Shown piece by piece: positions 31,862-43,482 of a stretch of 64,000 nucleotides of DNA (the first letter of the stretch is position 1; the number at the start of each line of letters is the position of its first letter). The stretch lies in NCBI GenBank assembly GCA_002946415.1, contig NJPS01000061.1, positions 593,734-657,733 on the forward strand, read 5' to 3'. Made by a program: the position numbers and the translations under genes. This stretch comes from Rutstroemia sp. NJR-2017a BVV2. Lineage: Eukaryota > Ascomycota > Leotiomycetes > Helotiales > Rutstroemiaceae. The notes under the pieces were generated by a model, which ran no database searches, was not told where the DNA came from, and was given only the letters and a program-made list of their open reading frames with translations.

Positions 31862-34800
31862 ATGGCAACTGAAGAAATCCCAGGACCACCTGGTCTTCCT
31901 TTCTTAGGGAATGTCACTGATGTTGACCCCACCAATTCTTTGGTGAGTCTGCAGCGCCTTGCAGACATCTATGGTACGTTTAGCTCTATGCTCACTTGTG
32001 TAATGAAAATGCTAATCTAGTCCTTTACTAGGCCCCATATTCAAACTCACCCTCGGAGGCACCGAACGATTGTTCATTACAACCCAAGAACTGCTTAACG
32101 AGATCTGCGACGAGAAGAGATTCACAAAAGTTGTTGCGGGCAGTTTGAACGAGGTTAGAAATGGAATTGGAGACGGTCTATTCACTGCTAGACACGGAGA
32201 ACACAATTGGGAGCTGGCACATCGTGTTTTGATGCCTGGTAAGTGCATCTTCCATCTATCCATGCAGTTGGTCGGCCTGCCTTTCGGATTCACTAACCTG
32301 GAAATCAGCGTTTGGACCTATTTCTATCCGTGGAATGTTTGATGAAATGCATGACATTGCTTCGCAACTCGTCATCAAATGGGCGAGGTTTGGGCCAAAG
32401 GAAAAGCTTGATGTTAGTGCCGACTTCACAAGACTTACACTTGATTCTATCGCGCTGTAAGTTTGTTCACCTCGAGCACCGGCTGCAGATCCATGATTGA
32501 CAATTCAGATGCGCCATGGGTACCCGGTTCAATAGCTTCTATCACGAGGAGATGCATCCTTTCGTAAATGCTATGACAGATTTTCTACTCGAATCTGGCG
32601 TGCGAGGGCAACGACCTGCCGTTGCCAATTACCTTATGCGTTCAGCACAAAGAAAATACGACTCTGATATTGAGCTACTTCAGCGCGTCGCCAAGGAACT
32701 TTTGGAGGATCGCCGAGCGCATCCAAACGATAAAAAGGATCTTTTGAATGCCATGATCAATGGGAGAGATCCCAAAACCGGAGAGGGCCTGCCCGACTCA
32801 AATATTCTTAATAACATGATTACATTCCTAATCGCTGGTATGCTGTATTCTGCGCCTTGCGTTGAGATAAAACTGACTTCTTTAGGGCACGAGACAACAA
32901 GTGGCATGCTCTCCTTCCTCTTCTACAATCTTTTGAAGAGCCCATCGGCATATCAGAGACTTCAGCGCGAAGTCGACGAGGTCGTTGGGAGAGGTCCAGT
33001 TACTGTCGATCACATGTCTAAGCTTCCTTTCGTTGAAGCTTGTCTGCGTGAAACATTAAGATTGACTCCTACAGCTCCAGCGTTTACTGTACACCCTTCG
33101 CCTGCTTCGACGGAAAACCCAACAATTATCGGCGGTAAATACGAGGTTAAAAAAGGGCAATCGGTGATGGCGCTCATGCCTTGTATTCACCGCGATCCGA
33201 GTGTTTACGGCGCAGATGCCACTATTTTCAAACCTGAACGAATGTTGGACGAAGAATTCAAGAAGCTACCACCCAATTCCTGGAAACCTTTTGGCAATGG
33301 AATGCGAGGCTGTATTGGACGACCCTTCGCATGGCAAGAGGCGATATTGACCGTGGCCATGCTTTTCCAGACGTTCAATTTTAGGCTTGATGACCCGAGT
33401 TACAATCTCCAGATCAAACAAACCTTGACTATCAAGCCGAAGGACTTCTATATGCACGCAACGCTACGCGATCATATTGATCCCATTTATCTTGAGCGGA
33501 TGCTTCATGTTGACACGACGAAAGAAATGTCAGAAAAGGGGCCGAAGATAGAAAACTTGACTATCAACGACAAGCAAAAAGAGCCAATGACCATTCTTTA
33601 TGGATCCAACTCCGGTACCTGCGAAGCTCTTGCTCAGAGTCTTGCAAGGGAAGCTGGAACTCGAGGTTTCAAGGTAAAAGTAGATCCTCTCGATTCTGCC
33701 GTGGATAGCATTCCCAAAAATCAACCGGTGATCATGATATCCGCAAGTTATGAAGGGCAACCTCCTGATAATGCAGCTCACTTTGTGGAGTGGCTCGAGA
33801 ATCTGAAAGGGTCAGATGCACTTAAGGGAGTGAAATATGCCGTCTATGGTTGCGGAAATCGTAAGTCTTCATATATAAGTTTCTAGACGGTTGCTAACTT
33901 CAGCCCAGGTGACTGGGTATCGACCTTCCACAAGATCCCAAAGCTCCTAGATTCTAGCTTTGAGAACAATGGAGCTACCAGGCTTACAGAGGCTGGTCTA
34001 GGTGACGTAGCTGGCGGTGACATTTTCGAGAATTTCGATGAATGGCAAGACAAGCATTTGTGGACTGTGTTGAGCAGCAAAGTGGACCGCGAAGAAGACA
34101 CAGGACTCGAAATCGAGGTTGACACAAGCTCACGATCCTCAAAATTGCGTCAAGATGTTCGGGAATCTGTCGTAATCAGCAACACGGTACTTACAGCTCC
34201 TGGTGAACCAGAAAAGAGACACATTTCTCTGCGACTGCCGACCGGGATGACTTACAAGGCCGGAGATTACATGGCAGTACTTCCAATCAACAACTCCAAA
34301 ACCATCCGTCGTGTTCTGAAGCACTTCGGTCTGCCTTGGGATGCTATGTTGACCATCAAGACCGGTGCTAATACGACTTTACCTACGGGACATCCCATCT
34401 CCGCCATGGATGTATTGGGAGCTTATGTTGAGCTAAGTCAACCAGCAACTCGCAAGGTAAGTTCGAACTTGAATCAATGGGCCATCATACTTACTTGTTT
34501 TAGAATATTGCGAAAATTGCAGCCAGTACAAGCGAACCCGAAACCCAAAAGAAACTTGAAAATTTAGCCAAGGACGACTACGAAAAAGAAATCTTCCTTA
34601 AGCGCCGATCCCCGCTAGACATCCTTGAAGAGTACCCTTCCGCTGCATTGCCCTTTGGAGACTTCTTAGCTATGCTTCCACCGATGCGTATTCGTCAATA
34701 TTCAATCTCATCATCACCCCTCGAGGATCCTACCGTCGCTACCTTGACTTGGTCTGTTCTTGATACACCTTCAAAGGCTGCGGACTCAAAGAGACATCTT

Positions 34801-35379
34801 GGTGTAGCTTCAAACTATCTCTCCTTCGTAGAACCGGGTGATCGAGTTCATGTTACTGTTAAGCCAAGCCGAGGAGCTTTCCACCCTCCAATGGAGATTG
34901 AAAACACTCCGGTCATCATGATCTGTGCCGGTACTGGTTTAGCTCCGTTCCGAGCATTTGTTCAAGAAAGAGCTTGGCAAATCGGCGCAGGAAGAAAGCT
35001 GGCTCCTGCATACCTCTTCATTGGATGTGCACATCCCGAGAAGGACGTCCTATATGCGGATGAATTGAAAAAGTGGCAGGATGATGGTGTTGTGAAAGTG
35101 TTTTACGCTTACTCGCAAGCCAGTGATCAAAGTAAGGGATGTCGCCATGTGCAAGATCGAGTTTGGGAAGAGAAAGAAGAGCTTAAGAAAGCCTTTGATA
35201 ATGGAGCTATGTTGTATGTCTGCGGATCTAGCATGGTCGGAGAGGGTGTGGCTTCGACGATTAAGAAGATCTACCAAGACGCAGCACACAATGTTGGAAA
35301 GCCGAAGTCGGATGAGGAGGTTGAAGATTGGTTCCAGAGTATCAAGAATGATCGTTATGCTTCAGATGTATTTGCTTGA
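31862..35379 (+). CDS. Self-sufficient cytochrome P450 / NADPH-P450 reductase fusion (CYP505, P450foxy-like)
   Basis: Seven exons: 31862-31973, 32032-32238, 32309-32456, 32509-32837, 32886-33860, 33909-34456, 34504-35379; 1064 aa, close to the ~1066 aa of P450foxy. P450 half: [12 protein letters not shown] start, I-helix AG|HETTSG (only after removing a 48-bp intron), [15 protein letters not shown], and the heme loop [18 protein letters not shown]. Reductase half: FMN domain [26 protein letters not shown] domain [16 protein letters not shown] domain [18 protein letters not shown] and [12 protein letters not shown]. Such enzymes hydroxylate fatty acids near the omega end. All junctions are in frame. 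It lies 1.7 kb downstream of the 3beta-HSD gene on the same strand. Confidence 0.95.
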
Positions 35380-35818
35380 GGGACTTACGGTACAGTGGAA
35401 TGGAAATTAGCGACACATTAGGATTTTCCAATTACAATTTTTATTTGCTAATAATTGATGCACCTCCAGGACTGAGTGGAAATGCTCACATTAAAAAGGC
35501 TTAAGATACAGCGCCTTCTCAATGCCGGTCGGCTTCTTGCATATCAATGGTGGTCAGCAAGTTTCCCCACGAATTGCTAGCAAAGTTTTCCCAAGAATTT
35601 CTAAACAAGCATGCCCATTACTGACGCGACAGCCTTCCCTTGCTTCGCCGTACTTCTTGAGGCTCTGGAGGCATAGAACAATCACACGACTGCGGGCTCT
35701 TCTACTGGACAAGCAAAGTTACATTCAGACCCTCGGCTAAAACCATATTTTCCAGAGAACATGATATCGCTCATCGCCCCATTTGATCATCGCAACCACC
35801 GACAACACAAAATTAATT
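35380..35818. other. Intergenic region
   Basis: 3' UTR of CYP505 and promoter of the HET gene. No additional gene supported. Confidence 0.45.
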
Positions 35819-37591
35819 ATGTGGTTGATTGAAACAAAAACCCTAACGCTGCATCACTTCCTCGGGAGTGATGTGCCTCTGTACGCGATACTTTCTCATC
35901 GATGGGAGGATTCCGAAGTTTCATTCTCGGACTTCCAGGATGGCAAAGGCCCTGGAATGGCAGGCTGGGAGAAAATCTTGGGGTGTTGCGCCCAGGCTGT
36001 GAAGGATGGCTGGAACTATGTCGTGAGTACGATCTGTCTCATCTCGTGGAGGATGGTAGCAATCTGGCATGTTTGTAGCATTTCGTATTACTGACGCGTT
36101 CCATAGTGGATTGATACGTGTTGCATAGACAAAAATAGCAGCGCAGAACTTTCTGAAGCCATCAATTCTATGTTCGAATGGTATCGAAAGGCGGAGATAT
36201 GCTATGCATACTTGTCTGATGTACCTTGTATTCACGATGACCGCAAAAAGAAGCACTCTGCCTTCCGAAACAGCAAGTGGTTCACAAGAGGCTGGACCCT
36301 TCAAGAACTTCTTGCTCCACGATGGGTAGAATTCTTCGATCGCAACTGGGTGAAGATCGGCACAAAAGCAAGCTTGGAACGCTTAATACAGTCAATTACA
36401 AATATCAGTCATTTGTCAAATTTTGATGAAGCATGCGTCGCTCAAAAGATGTCCTGGGCTTCGAAAAGGCAAACAAGTCGATTAGAAGATCAGGCATATT
36501 GTCTCATGGGCCTTTTCGAAGTTAACATGCCACTACTTTACGGGGAGGGACAGAAAGCTTTTCTCAGACTTCAGCTCGAAATACTAAGCAGTACCGACGA
36601 TGATTCTCTCTTCGCCTGGGAAGACTTTCATACAGCCTCGGGTGGACTGCTAGCTAATTCTCCCACCCTCTTCAGTTATTGTGGTGATATTCAGCGGAGA
36701 CCTTTCGATCACGAACGACCTCCCCCCACGATGACCAACCAGGGTTTACGTATCGAACTACTCCTAACGCCTCGCCTGATATGGTCTTCTCACCTTGCCT
36801 CCGATGGACTCCTCACGGGATCCCAACTGCCCGACGCAGAGAAAAACTTCCTGGCGCCTTTGAATTGTATCCGAAAGTCGGAGGCCGGCACATATGAGAC
36901 TCTTGTTATATCCCTGCACAACGCCAGCAACAACCAACATCGAAGAGTTCGCCTGGAGTCTGTAGATCAATCACATTTAGAAACGATGAAGAATCATCTT
37001 ATACGAAAAGTTGTCTATGTCAAACAGCAACAGCATCTTCCTATGGTACAATTTGATACTGATATCTTTACCCGCACGATTCTAATAAAGACCGGTATCC
37101 TGAAAGAATCTGGCTTTCAGATATCCGAAAGATATCTTCAGTCAACCAAAGGGGCATTCTGGGATACGGAACTCGATGTGGGATTTGTACTTAAATGCTT
37201 CCTCATACACGAATCAGACCTTGTTACAGCCGCTGTACTATTTACCAATGGGAGTTCCGAATGCCTGGTAGTGGTCTTGGTCATCTCCTACTTGCGCGGG
37301 TGGGTCGAATTTTCCGTCCAAAAAGGATATCGGTCTCTAGCAGAATATGTCCAGTCCCTAGAATCCTTTCGCTCCGTGCAAGCTCTGGACTCTAGCGGCG
37401 TGAGAACCTCGAGGGATTATATTGGCGTGAGAACATCGAGGGCTTTTGCGAATGGAACCTATGTATCTGTTGATATGAAGAAGGCGGATGGGTCTCTGAG
37501 ACAGAGTTATATCGTTGATATCAATGTCGACCTCGAAGGGAAAGTATTGTCTAGTGGCCGACCTCAAGCAGATACATATCAATTTGTCTAA
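35819..37591 (+). CDS. HET-domain (heterokaryon incompatibility) protein, 562 aa
   Basis: Two exons: 35819-36022 and 36107-37591 (donor GTGAGT, acceptor CATAG, phase 0). ATG is chosen at MWLIETKTL, the usual start of this family. HET blocks: YAILSHRWEDSEVSF (residues ~22-36), WNYV|WIDTCCIDK spanning the splice (~65-77), YRKAEICYAYLSDV, and RGWTLQELLAPRWVEFFD (~133-150). SRLEDQAYCLMGLFEVNMPLLYGEG follows as usual. HET proteins trigger allorecognition and programmed cell death in fungi. The C-terminal ~300 residues are variable, as is typical. Near the end a 9-residue unit GVRTSRDYI / GVRTSRAFA is tandemly duplicated. Confidence 0.92.
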
Positions 37592-37996
37592 ACAAAGGAT
37601 ATTCTCATGGGGTTCTCCTGGGTGAGATGAGGAGGCACACAAGATGGGATTTGCCTACTTCAAAATAGAGATACATAACCAACTAAATCTGCGTAATTGT
37701 CTGATGTACCGGCAGTCCATGATAGCTTCAGCCTGGAAATTCTTAGCACTTTAACTTTAATATTGGATTCGATTTAGAGATGCAGAAAAGCAATTGGAGA
37801 ATATGCAAAAGTGGTGGTGTGGTAGTCTTCTGGCCCCAAATAAACCCCACCTTGGTTTATTGTACCCCGCACATACAGTAGAGTCTCCGATGCGTAGTTG
37901 AACAATCCTGCAACTTTTCCCGCGATACTAACTATAGAACACATCTAGTCCTTTCCGCTTCTATCCCGGTCATCCGTATCATATTCCATATTCATC
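37592..37996. promoter_or_regulatory. Promoter region of the GH13 gene with CreA-like motifs
   Basis: Contains CCCCAC (37845-37850) and CCCCGC (37865-37870), both fitting the SYGGRG consensus of the carbon repressor CreA on the opposite strand, 20 bp apart. The motif is short, so function is only inferred. Confidence 0.35.
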
Positions 37997-39781
37997 ATGT
38001 GTGCAAAGAAATCATCTTACGCAGTACCGAAATGGTGGAAGGAAGCGGTCGTGTACCAAATCTATCCTTCATCGTTCCAGTCGCATCCAGGTGCAACATC
38101 GGGATGGGGTTCAATCAAAGGAATCACCTCTCGTCTCGAGTACTTGAGGTCACTAGGTGTTGATGTCGTTTGGTCATCCCCTTTTCTCAAGTCGCCACAA
38201 GCCGACATGGGCTACGACATTGCGGACTACAAGCAAATCGATGAATGCTACGGAAATTGGGATGACGTCGATGAACTTATTTCTGAATTGAAAAAGCGAG
38301 ATATGAAGTTAATGGTTGATCTTGTTGTCAATCATACCAGCAATGAGCACCCGTGGTTTCTGGAAAGTCGCAGCAGCCGCGATAACGCAAAGCGCGACTG
38401 GTATATTTGGAAAAAACCGAAGAACGTCAGCGCAGATGGTACGCCAGAGCCACCCAATAATTGGGCCCAGATCCTAGGTGAGGCCAACTCTGCGTGGAAC
38501 TATGATGCGAAGTCTGGTGAATACTATCTCGCGCTCTTTACCCCCGAGCAGCCTGACTTGAATTGGGAAAATCCTGAGGTCCGAACAGCTATTTGGGATG
38601 TGATGAATTTCTGGATGCAGCGAGGTGCTGCTGGATTCCGCATGGACGTGATTAATCTCATCTCGAAGGTCCCAAGTTATCCCGATGCCGAAGTTGTTCT
38701 CAGTGCCGGCCACTTGTACCAGCCGGGGATGAAGTATTTTGTGAATGGACCGAGACTGCACGAGTATCTACAGGAAATGCATCGCGAAGTGCTCGGCAAG
38801 TACGACTCTATTACCGTGGGAGAAATGCCAGGTGTCAGTGATAAGAATGAAATTCTACAAACTGTTGGAGCAGATGCTGGTGAGCTTCGAATGATCTTCA
38901 TCTTCGATCTGGTCGATATTGATAAGCCAAATGTGAGAATGGCGTTGAAGTCCTGGGATGTCAAGGAAATGAAGTCCATTATCACGCACTGGCAACGCGT
39001 CATGATTGAAAACGATGGGTGGAACTCTGTTTTCATTGAGAATCATGACAACCCGCGGTCCGTGTCGCGGTATGCAGATGACAGCGATGAATGGAGAGCT
39101 ACGGGTGCTAAACTTCTCGCCATGATGCAAACTACGCTTGGGGGAACGCTGTTCGTGTATCAAGGCGAAGAAATTGGCATGCGCAACGCCCCGACGTCCT
39201 GGCCAATCGAAGAATTCAAGGACATCGAGACGATTAACTATTGGAAAAAGTGTCTAGCCATGTATTCAGGGGACAAGGACAAGCTCGCCTACTGTCGCAA
39301 GATCATCGACATGAAAGCGCGGGACCATTCCAGAACCCCAATGCCATGGTCATCGGAAGAAAACGCAGGGTTCTGCGACCCGAATGTCAAACCCTGGATG
39401 CGAATTATCGACGACTACAGAACTATTAACGTCGAAGCTCAGATGAAGGTGGACGATCCGAATGATCTATCCGTGTGGCAGTTCTGGCAGAGAGCCCTTC
39501 GTAATCGGAAAGAGCATGCTGACGTCTTCGTCTACGGTGATTTCCAAGAGCTGGACCCCCAAAACCCTAAGGTATATGCCTACATTAGAACGAGCGATAA
39601 GGGTGAGAAATGGCTTGTTGTCCTTAATTTTTCAGGGGAGGAGATTCAGTGGACTATGCCTTCGGATATGGAGGTTGAGTTCTGGCCCTGTAGTAACTAT
39701 ACCAAGCATCATGTCGAGAAGCCGAAGAAGTCGGGCATTCCGCTGCGGCCATGGGAGGGTATTCTGGGCAAGGTTATATAG
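37997..39781 (+). CDS. GH13 alpha-glucosidase / maltase (oligo-1,6-glucosidase type)
   Basis: 594 aa, single exon, no signal peptide, so probably cytosolic. VVYQIYPSSF (residues ~19-28) and GVDVVWSSPFLKSPQADMGYDIADY begin the (beta/alpha)8 barrel. DLVVNHTS (~112) is conserved region I. GFRMDVINLI (~215) carries the nucleophile Asp, ITVGEMPG (~274) the acid/base Glu, and FIENHDNPRSVSRY (~346) the third Asp. The length and the region order match yeast-type maltases that cleave maltose, isomaltose or sucrose. It would normally act with a maltose permease, which is not seen here. Confidence 0.93.
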   Translation: MCAKKSSYAVPKWWKEAVVYQIYPSSFQSHPGATSGWGSIKGITSRLEYLRSLGVDVVWSSPFLKSPQADMGYDIADYKQIDECYGNWDDVDELISELKKRDMKLMVDLVVNHTSNEHPWFLESRSSRDNAKRDWYIWKKPKNVSADGTPEPPNNWAQILGEANSAWNYDAKSGEYYLALFTPEQPDLNWENPEVRTAIWDVMNFWMQRGAAGFRMDVINLISKVPSYPDAEVVLSAGHLYQPGMKYFVNGPRLHEYLQEMHREVLGKYDSITVGEMPGVSDKNEILQTVGADAGELRMIFIFDLVDIDKPNVRMALKSWDVKEMKSIITHWQRVMIENDGWNSVFIENHDNPRSVSRYADDSDEWRATGAKLLAMMQTTLGGTLFVYQGEEIGMRNAPTSWPIEEFKDIETINYWKKCLAMYSGDKDKLAYCRKIIDMKARDHSRTPMPWSSEENAGFCDPNVKPWMRIIDDYRTINVEAQMKVDDPNDLSVWQFWQRALRNRKEHADVFVYGDFQELDPQNPKVYAYIRTSDKGEKWLVVLNFSGEEIQWTMPSDMEVEFWPCSNYTKHHVEKPKKSGIPLRPWEGILGKVI

Positions 39782-42116
39782 GATACACAAGGCGATTGAC
39801 TGGCAAAGTAATAGAATTAGTGGATGAATAAGGCATTACTGTAAAAGTGTACACAAAGAGAACCTGTACTGCATGCGTGTTGCTGTAAATATCAACTCAT
39901 GCTTAATCAGTACTCTAAACGCGCTACTGTAGTTGTACGTGATTCCCAGCTCGGGATGTCATATCGAACTTTATAAACATCGTAGGTTGGTAGTCTATTC
40001 GAACCGATTGAGAATGCAACGATCAAATTTCGAGTTTCTCGCCCATCTTCTTACGCTATTCGCAATGAGTCTTACAGGTCGCCCTGGCTTCGAATGCATA
40101 TGAATCTCACGGTTGCATCCTGTGTCTTTGATTGCGCGCACGGCGAGATTTAAACATCGCCAAATGAACCTCTCTTTCAACTGTTAGTAAGTCGGTAAGG
40201 CCTTCAAGCACAAAATCATTACTAATCTTACTTGGATGCGTACGTTGCCAAATAATCTAATTCCAAGAATGAATATGCTACTTCAGACCTCGAAGACACA
40301 TAGAAATACGACTATCAACTACAACACAAGGCCAATCCCCCTTAAATGAATGTAAGCTAACAATGCATCGTTCTTCAACAACTTATTTATAACTCTGCTC
40401 AAGGTAAGCACACATCTCTATTCTTTCGTCTTTGGACGGATGTTTGGGGGCTACCCTATTGGGATACAATAAGAAAGATCCTTCGAACGGTGGACTTGGC
40501 CATCGAAGAGCTTTAGGCCATCCAAATCCGAAACTGTGACTCTCCGTATGCTGTCATTGCTTGCCAACTGGAAGCCGCGCAATCTACACCCGGGAAGGAG
40601 TGGAGGCTGATCTCAGGTCAGCGTTTGTCCTCTCGCCTGGCGATCGGCTGCAGGGGACCGTGAGATAAGGTTACTTCGGTGTCAGGGCTTTGATAGAAGC
40701 TCACATGGCTGTCGCAACTTTGGGGAGATTAAACGATGTCTTCAATTGCCATCGGCTTATATTCTAAGGGAAAATTCCTCCGACCGTGGACCCAACTCCC
40801 ATCCTGTGGGATGCACCAGGATCTCTCTACCTGGTTGGATAATCTGTTGGAGGCTATTTCTGCTAATTGGTTGTCTGATATTTTTTAACGAGTTTAACAT
40901 GAAGTTGAGCCAGTCAGGACAATTTTATGCAGCTGTCTCGGCGGAACATAACTTTCAGCCGTTGTACCCCCAGAACGCAATAGGCTTGTGAGAGCTTAGT
41001 CAAATCTGCTACCCTGGCCTCGAATGTTACTCATGTCAGCACATAGCAGGTTACATGCATCTCAGTTCTTTATGCGCCGAAGAGATCATCAACAGTGCCC
41101 ATCTATCATTCCAGGCAAGCGACGAAAAGTTCGATGCTTTTTCAATCGAAGCAGCGCAACCATATGCATTGAATGCCGGCGGAAATTTTTACTATGCCCA
41201 AGGCAATGATTTGTAGATATTTCTGTGTCAAAGGATCAGGAACTGAGAAAGGAGATGAAAGGGTGGAATAAATGCTTGGAGTGATTACAGCGAAACTCAG
41301 CAGCCAAAGCCTTCAACGCCAACATCTAGGTTGTGCAATGGGGCCCATGTGCGGGATTTTCGAAATTTCGACCCCATTAGGTACTTAGGTAGTAGGCTGG
41401 TTGTTTATATCTCAACCCACTGGGTTGCCAAAAACTTACTCGTGACTTTCATGTGACTTATTGTTGTACAGTGTGTTGCACAGTGGAGATTCATTCGTTA
41501 CTTGGCCACGGTATTTATGACTATTTGGATATCTGCGTTAACTATATGACCTTATCTGGGGACACTGTGGGTAATGGTTGGGTTCTTGGAAAAGCAAGCT
41601 ACCTACCGGGTATATAGAGAGCACCCAACTTATCTATAGGCTACCCATTGGTAGATAACCCGCAAACCCAGTGGGGTTTGGACGCAGTCTACCAACATCT
41701 CAAGGCTTTTGATCAGTCACACCTACCTGTTGGGGTGGTATGAGACTCAAGGTCATGATAGGTGTGAAGTACACGGATGTATGTATATAGCTAGTTATAT
41801 CACCTCCTTCTCCTTTGTAATCGTTCATTAAATCATAACCGCAGCGAATCTCTGAAGTCGCGCTGTCTGCTTAAACTACTACTGACAGTCATTCAAAGAA
41901 ATATCCTGGATTCGAATCGCCTCCTTCTCTTCAGGTGCTTGCTCAAAACCATAGCGAACCTGTGGCGACGATTATTCACGGGGAAAGTGGTGGAGTCCTA
42001 TCACCTTCTCCTATTCTCCTCTTCTGCGATTGATTGTCTACCCAGAATCACAAAAAGCCTATACTCTTCGACCCTCGCTGCGAACCTGTAGTCCACCTGT
42101 CCAACAATTAGACATC
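39782..42116. other. 2.3-kb gene-free region with palindromes and a possible zinc-cluster relic
   Basis: No intact gene. A short frame at 41024-41209 ends in a degenerate Zn2Cys6-like segment. Several short perfect inverted repeats cluster at 41413-41679: CAACCCA-C-TGGGTTG (41413-41427), CTACC-CATT-GGTAG (41641-41654) and AAACCC-AGTG-GGGTTT (41664-41679). This may be an old mobile-element remnant, but no terminal repeats could be paired. Confidence 0.4.
41116..41206 (+). pseudogene. Possible degenerate Zn2Cys6 cluster fragment
   Basis: Reads KRRKVRCFFNRS, then CIECRRKFLLC, resembling the second half of a zinc cluster (RK-x-C ... C-x2-C-x6-C), but the first two cysteines are absent and the frame stops just after. 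Could be chance. Confidence 0.2.
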
Positions 42117-43482
42117 CTAGTAATGGTCTGATATATCGTTCATGACCATGGTGTCATTCGAATGCCTTATAGGCTCCATACATATAGCTTCTGTTGAAGA
42201 ATGATGTGTTCTATACTCCTCATCAATACTGCGATGAAAGAGTCTGGGCGTATTCTCATTGTTAATTCGAATCTTAGTGTCAGATTCCCCCCCAGGGGAA
42301 TGAATGCCCTGGTAAAAAGCTCGCAATCGGCGAAGAACATTCGTTATTATGTTTATAGGCCTCAATGTTGGTAGACATGCCGCAACGACCCCAACATTTG
42401 CCTCTATCGTCGTCCATAACGCGAATGGGCCGAAGAGATCTGAGAAACACTTAGCTAAAACCCAGTTGCAGACATGATATACTTACAAGTCGTATCCAAA
42501 CTAGCATCATGTTTAAGAGCATAGAAGTTAAGAATTAGATATACCAGCCGTAAAATTCCAGCAACAACAACCAATGCACCGAGAAAAAATACACCAATCA
42601 ATGCAAGTTTTCGAGCCTTTGTCATCTGTAGTTTCCACACATTGTAGCTTGGTAGTGCCAGAATTGCGACTGATGAGGTTAGCAATGACTTTCTACAATA
42701 TCAACAGATACTAACTATCGGTAATTATGCTTGTAACAGTCGCTGATGTGTATAAAGCTCGATTATCAACACATTTGAGATTATCTGGGTAAATAGCGAA
42801 AGTTACGGAAATTGGTATACATTCCACTGTCAACAGTCAGTAACCTATTTTAACCACTTCAACTTCATGGAATTCATACATATATGAGCGAGCTCAAAGG
42901 CTACCAGCCAAGCACATGTCCATATATTCATTCCCAAGACGAGTAAACGAAAGCTTCTTCCTACAAAAATCCTCCGATAAAACAGGAGAATACTTATTTT
43001 CGTAGCACCTAAGCATGGGTACAGCAGTAACTCCGCAGCATATATTGTCTATATATACAGCTCAGTTAAATGTAAGTATGAAGAACATAGCATAGTTACC
43101 TTCTTGAATGCAAAATACGATGGTCCGATGACAGGAAGACCGTCAGGGGAGAACTTCTCGTGACCACCTAGATTTCCGAGCTTAGTACCTGTTGATGTTA
43201 ACATATTAAAATGCCTTGAGGCATATATTCAAGGTTTACTTACCGACTATAAAATCCACCGACATGCCAATTGCAAAGAACTGTTTATGATTAGCTGTTG
43301 TAGTACTCATGTAGTACTCATTTGATATCCCAACTTACTAAAGCTACAAAGATAAAGTAATCATCTGCTTCCAATCGCAAACCACTTGTCAGCCGGGCTT
43401 GGCATCTCATTGCAACAGCAATAATGGCTAGCAGTGGCAAAGAAATTCCAAGTCCTATTAGAGTATCTCGATAATCGCTCAT
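42117..43482 (-). CDS. Rhodopsin-domain (SAT4/Pth11-type) integral membrane protein, 351 aa, seven exons
   Basis: Spliced minus-strand model: 43339-43482, 43244-43280, 43100-43188, 42880-43048, 42716-42826, 42487-42669, 42117-42439. Donors are GT and acceptors AG at every junction, and the 351-codon product closes in frame. The product has about seven hydrophobic segments, for example LGISLPLLAIIAVAMR, DDYFIFVAL|FFAIGMSVDF, KISILLFYRR, and IGVFFLGALVVVAGILRLV. The hallmark near the end, ALWTTIEANVGVVAACLPTL, is the conserved W-x2-IE-x-N-x-G-V block of the fungal rhodopsin-domain/SAT4 family. Such plasma-membrane proteins include Pth11-like receptors sensing surfaces and lipids. The cytosolic tail is ~90 residues. 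No ligand can be inferred. Confidence 0.88.

Noticed and set aside
29106..39781. Secondary-metabolite gene cluster
   Set aside because: A P450 and an SDR are present, but there is no PKS, NRPS, terpene cyclase or DMATS; the HET and maltase genes are unrelated.
41729..41890. Possible solo LTR (begins TGTTGGGG, ends near CTGACA)
   Set aside because: Has TG...CA ends, but no target duplication and no second copy in the window could be found.
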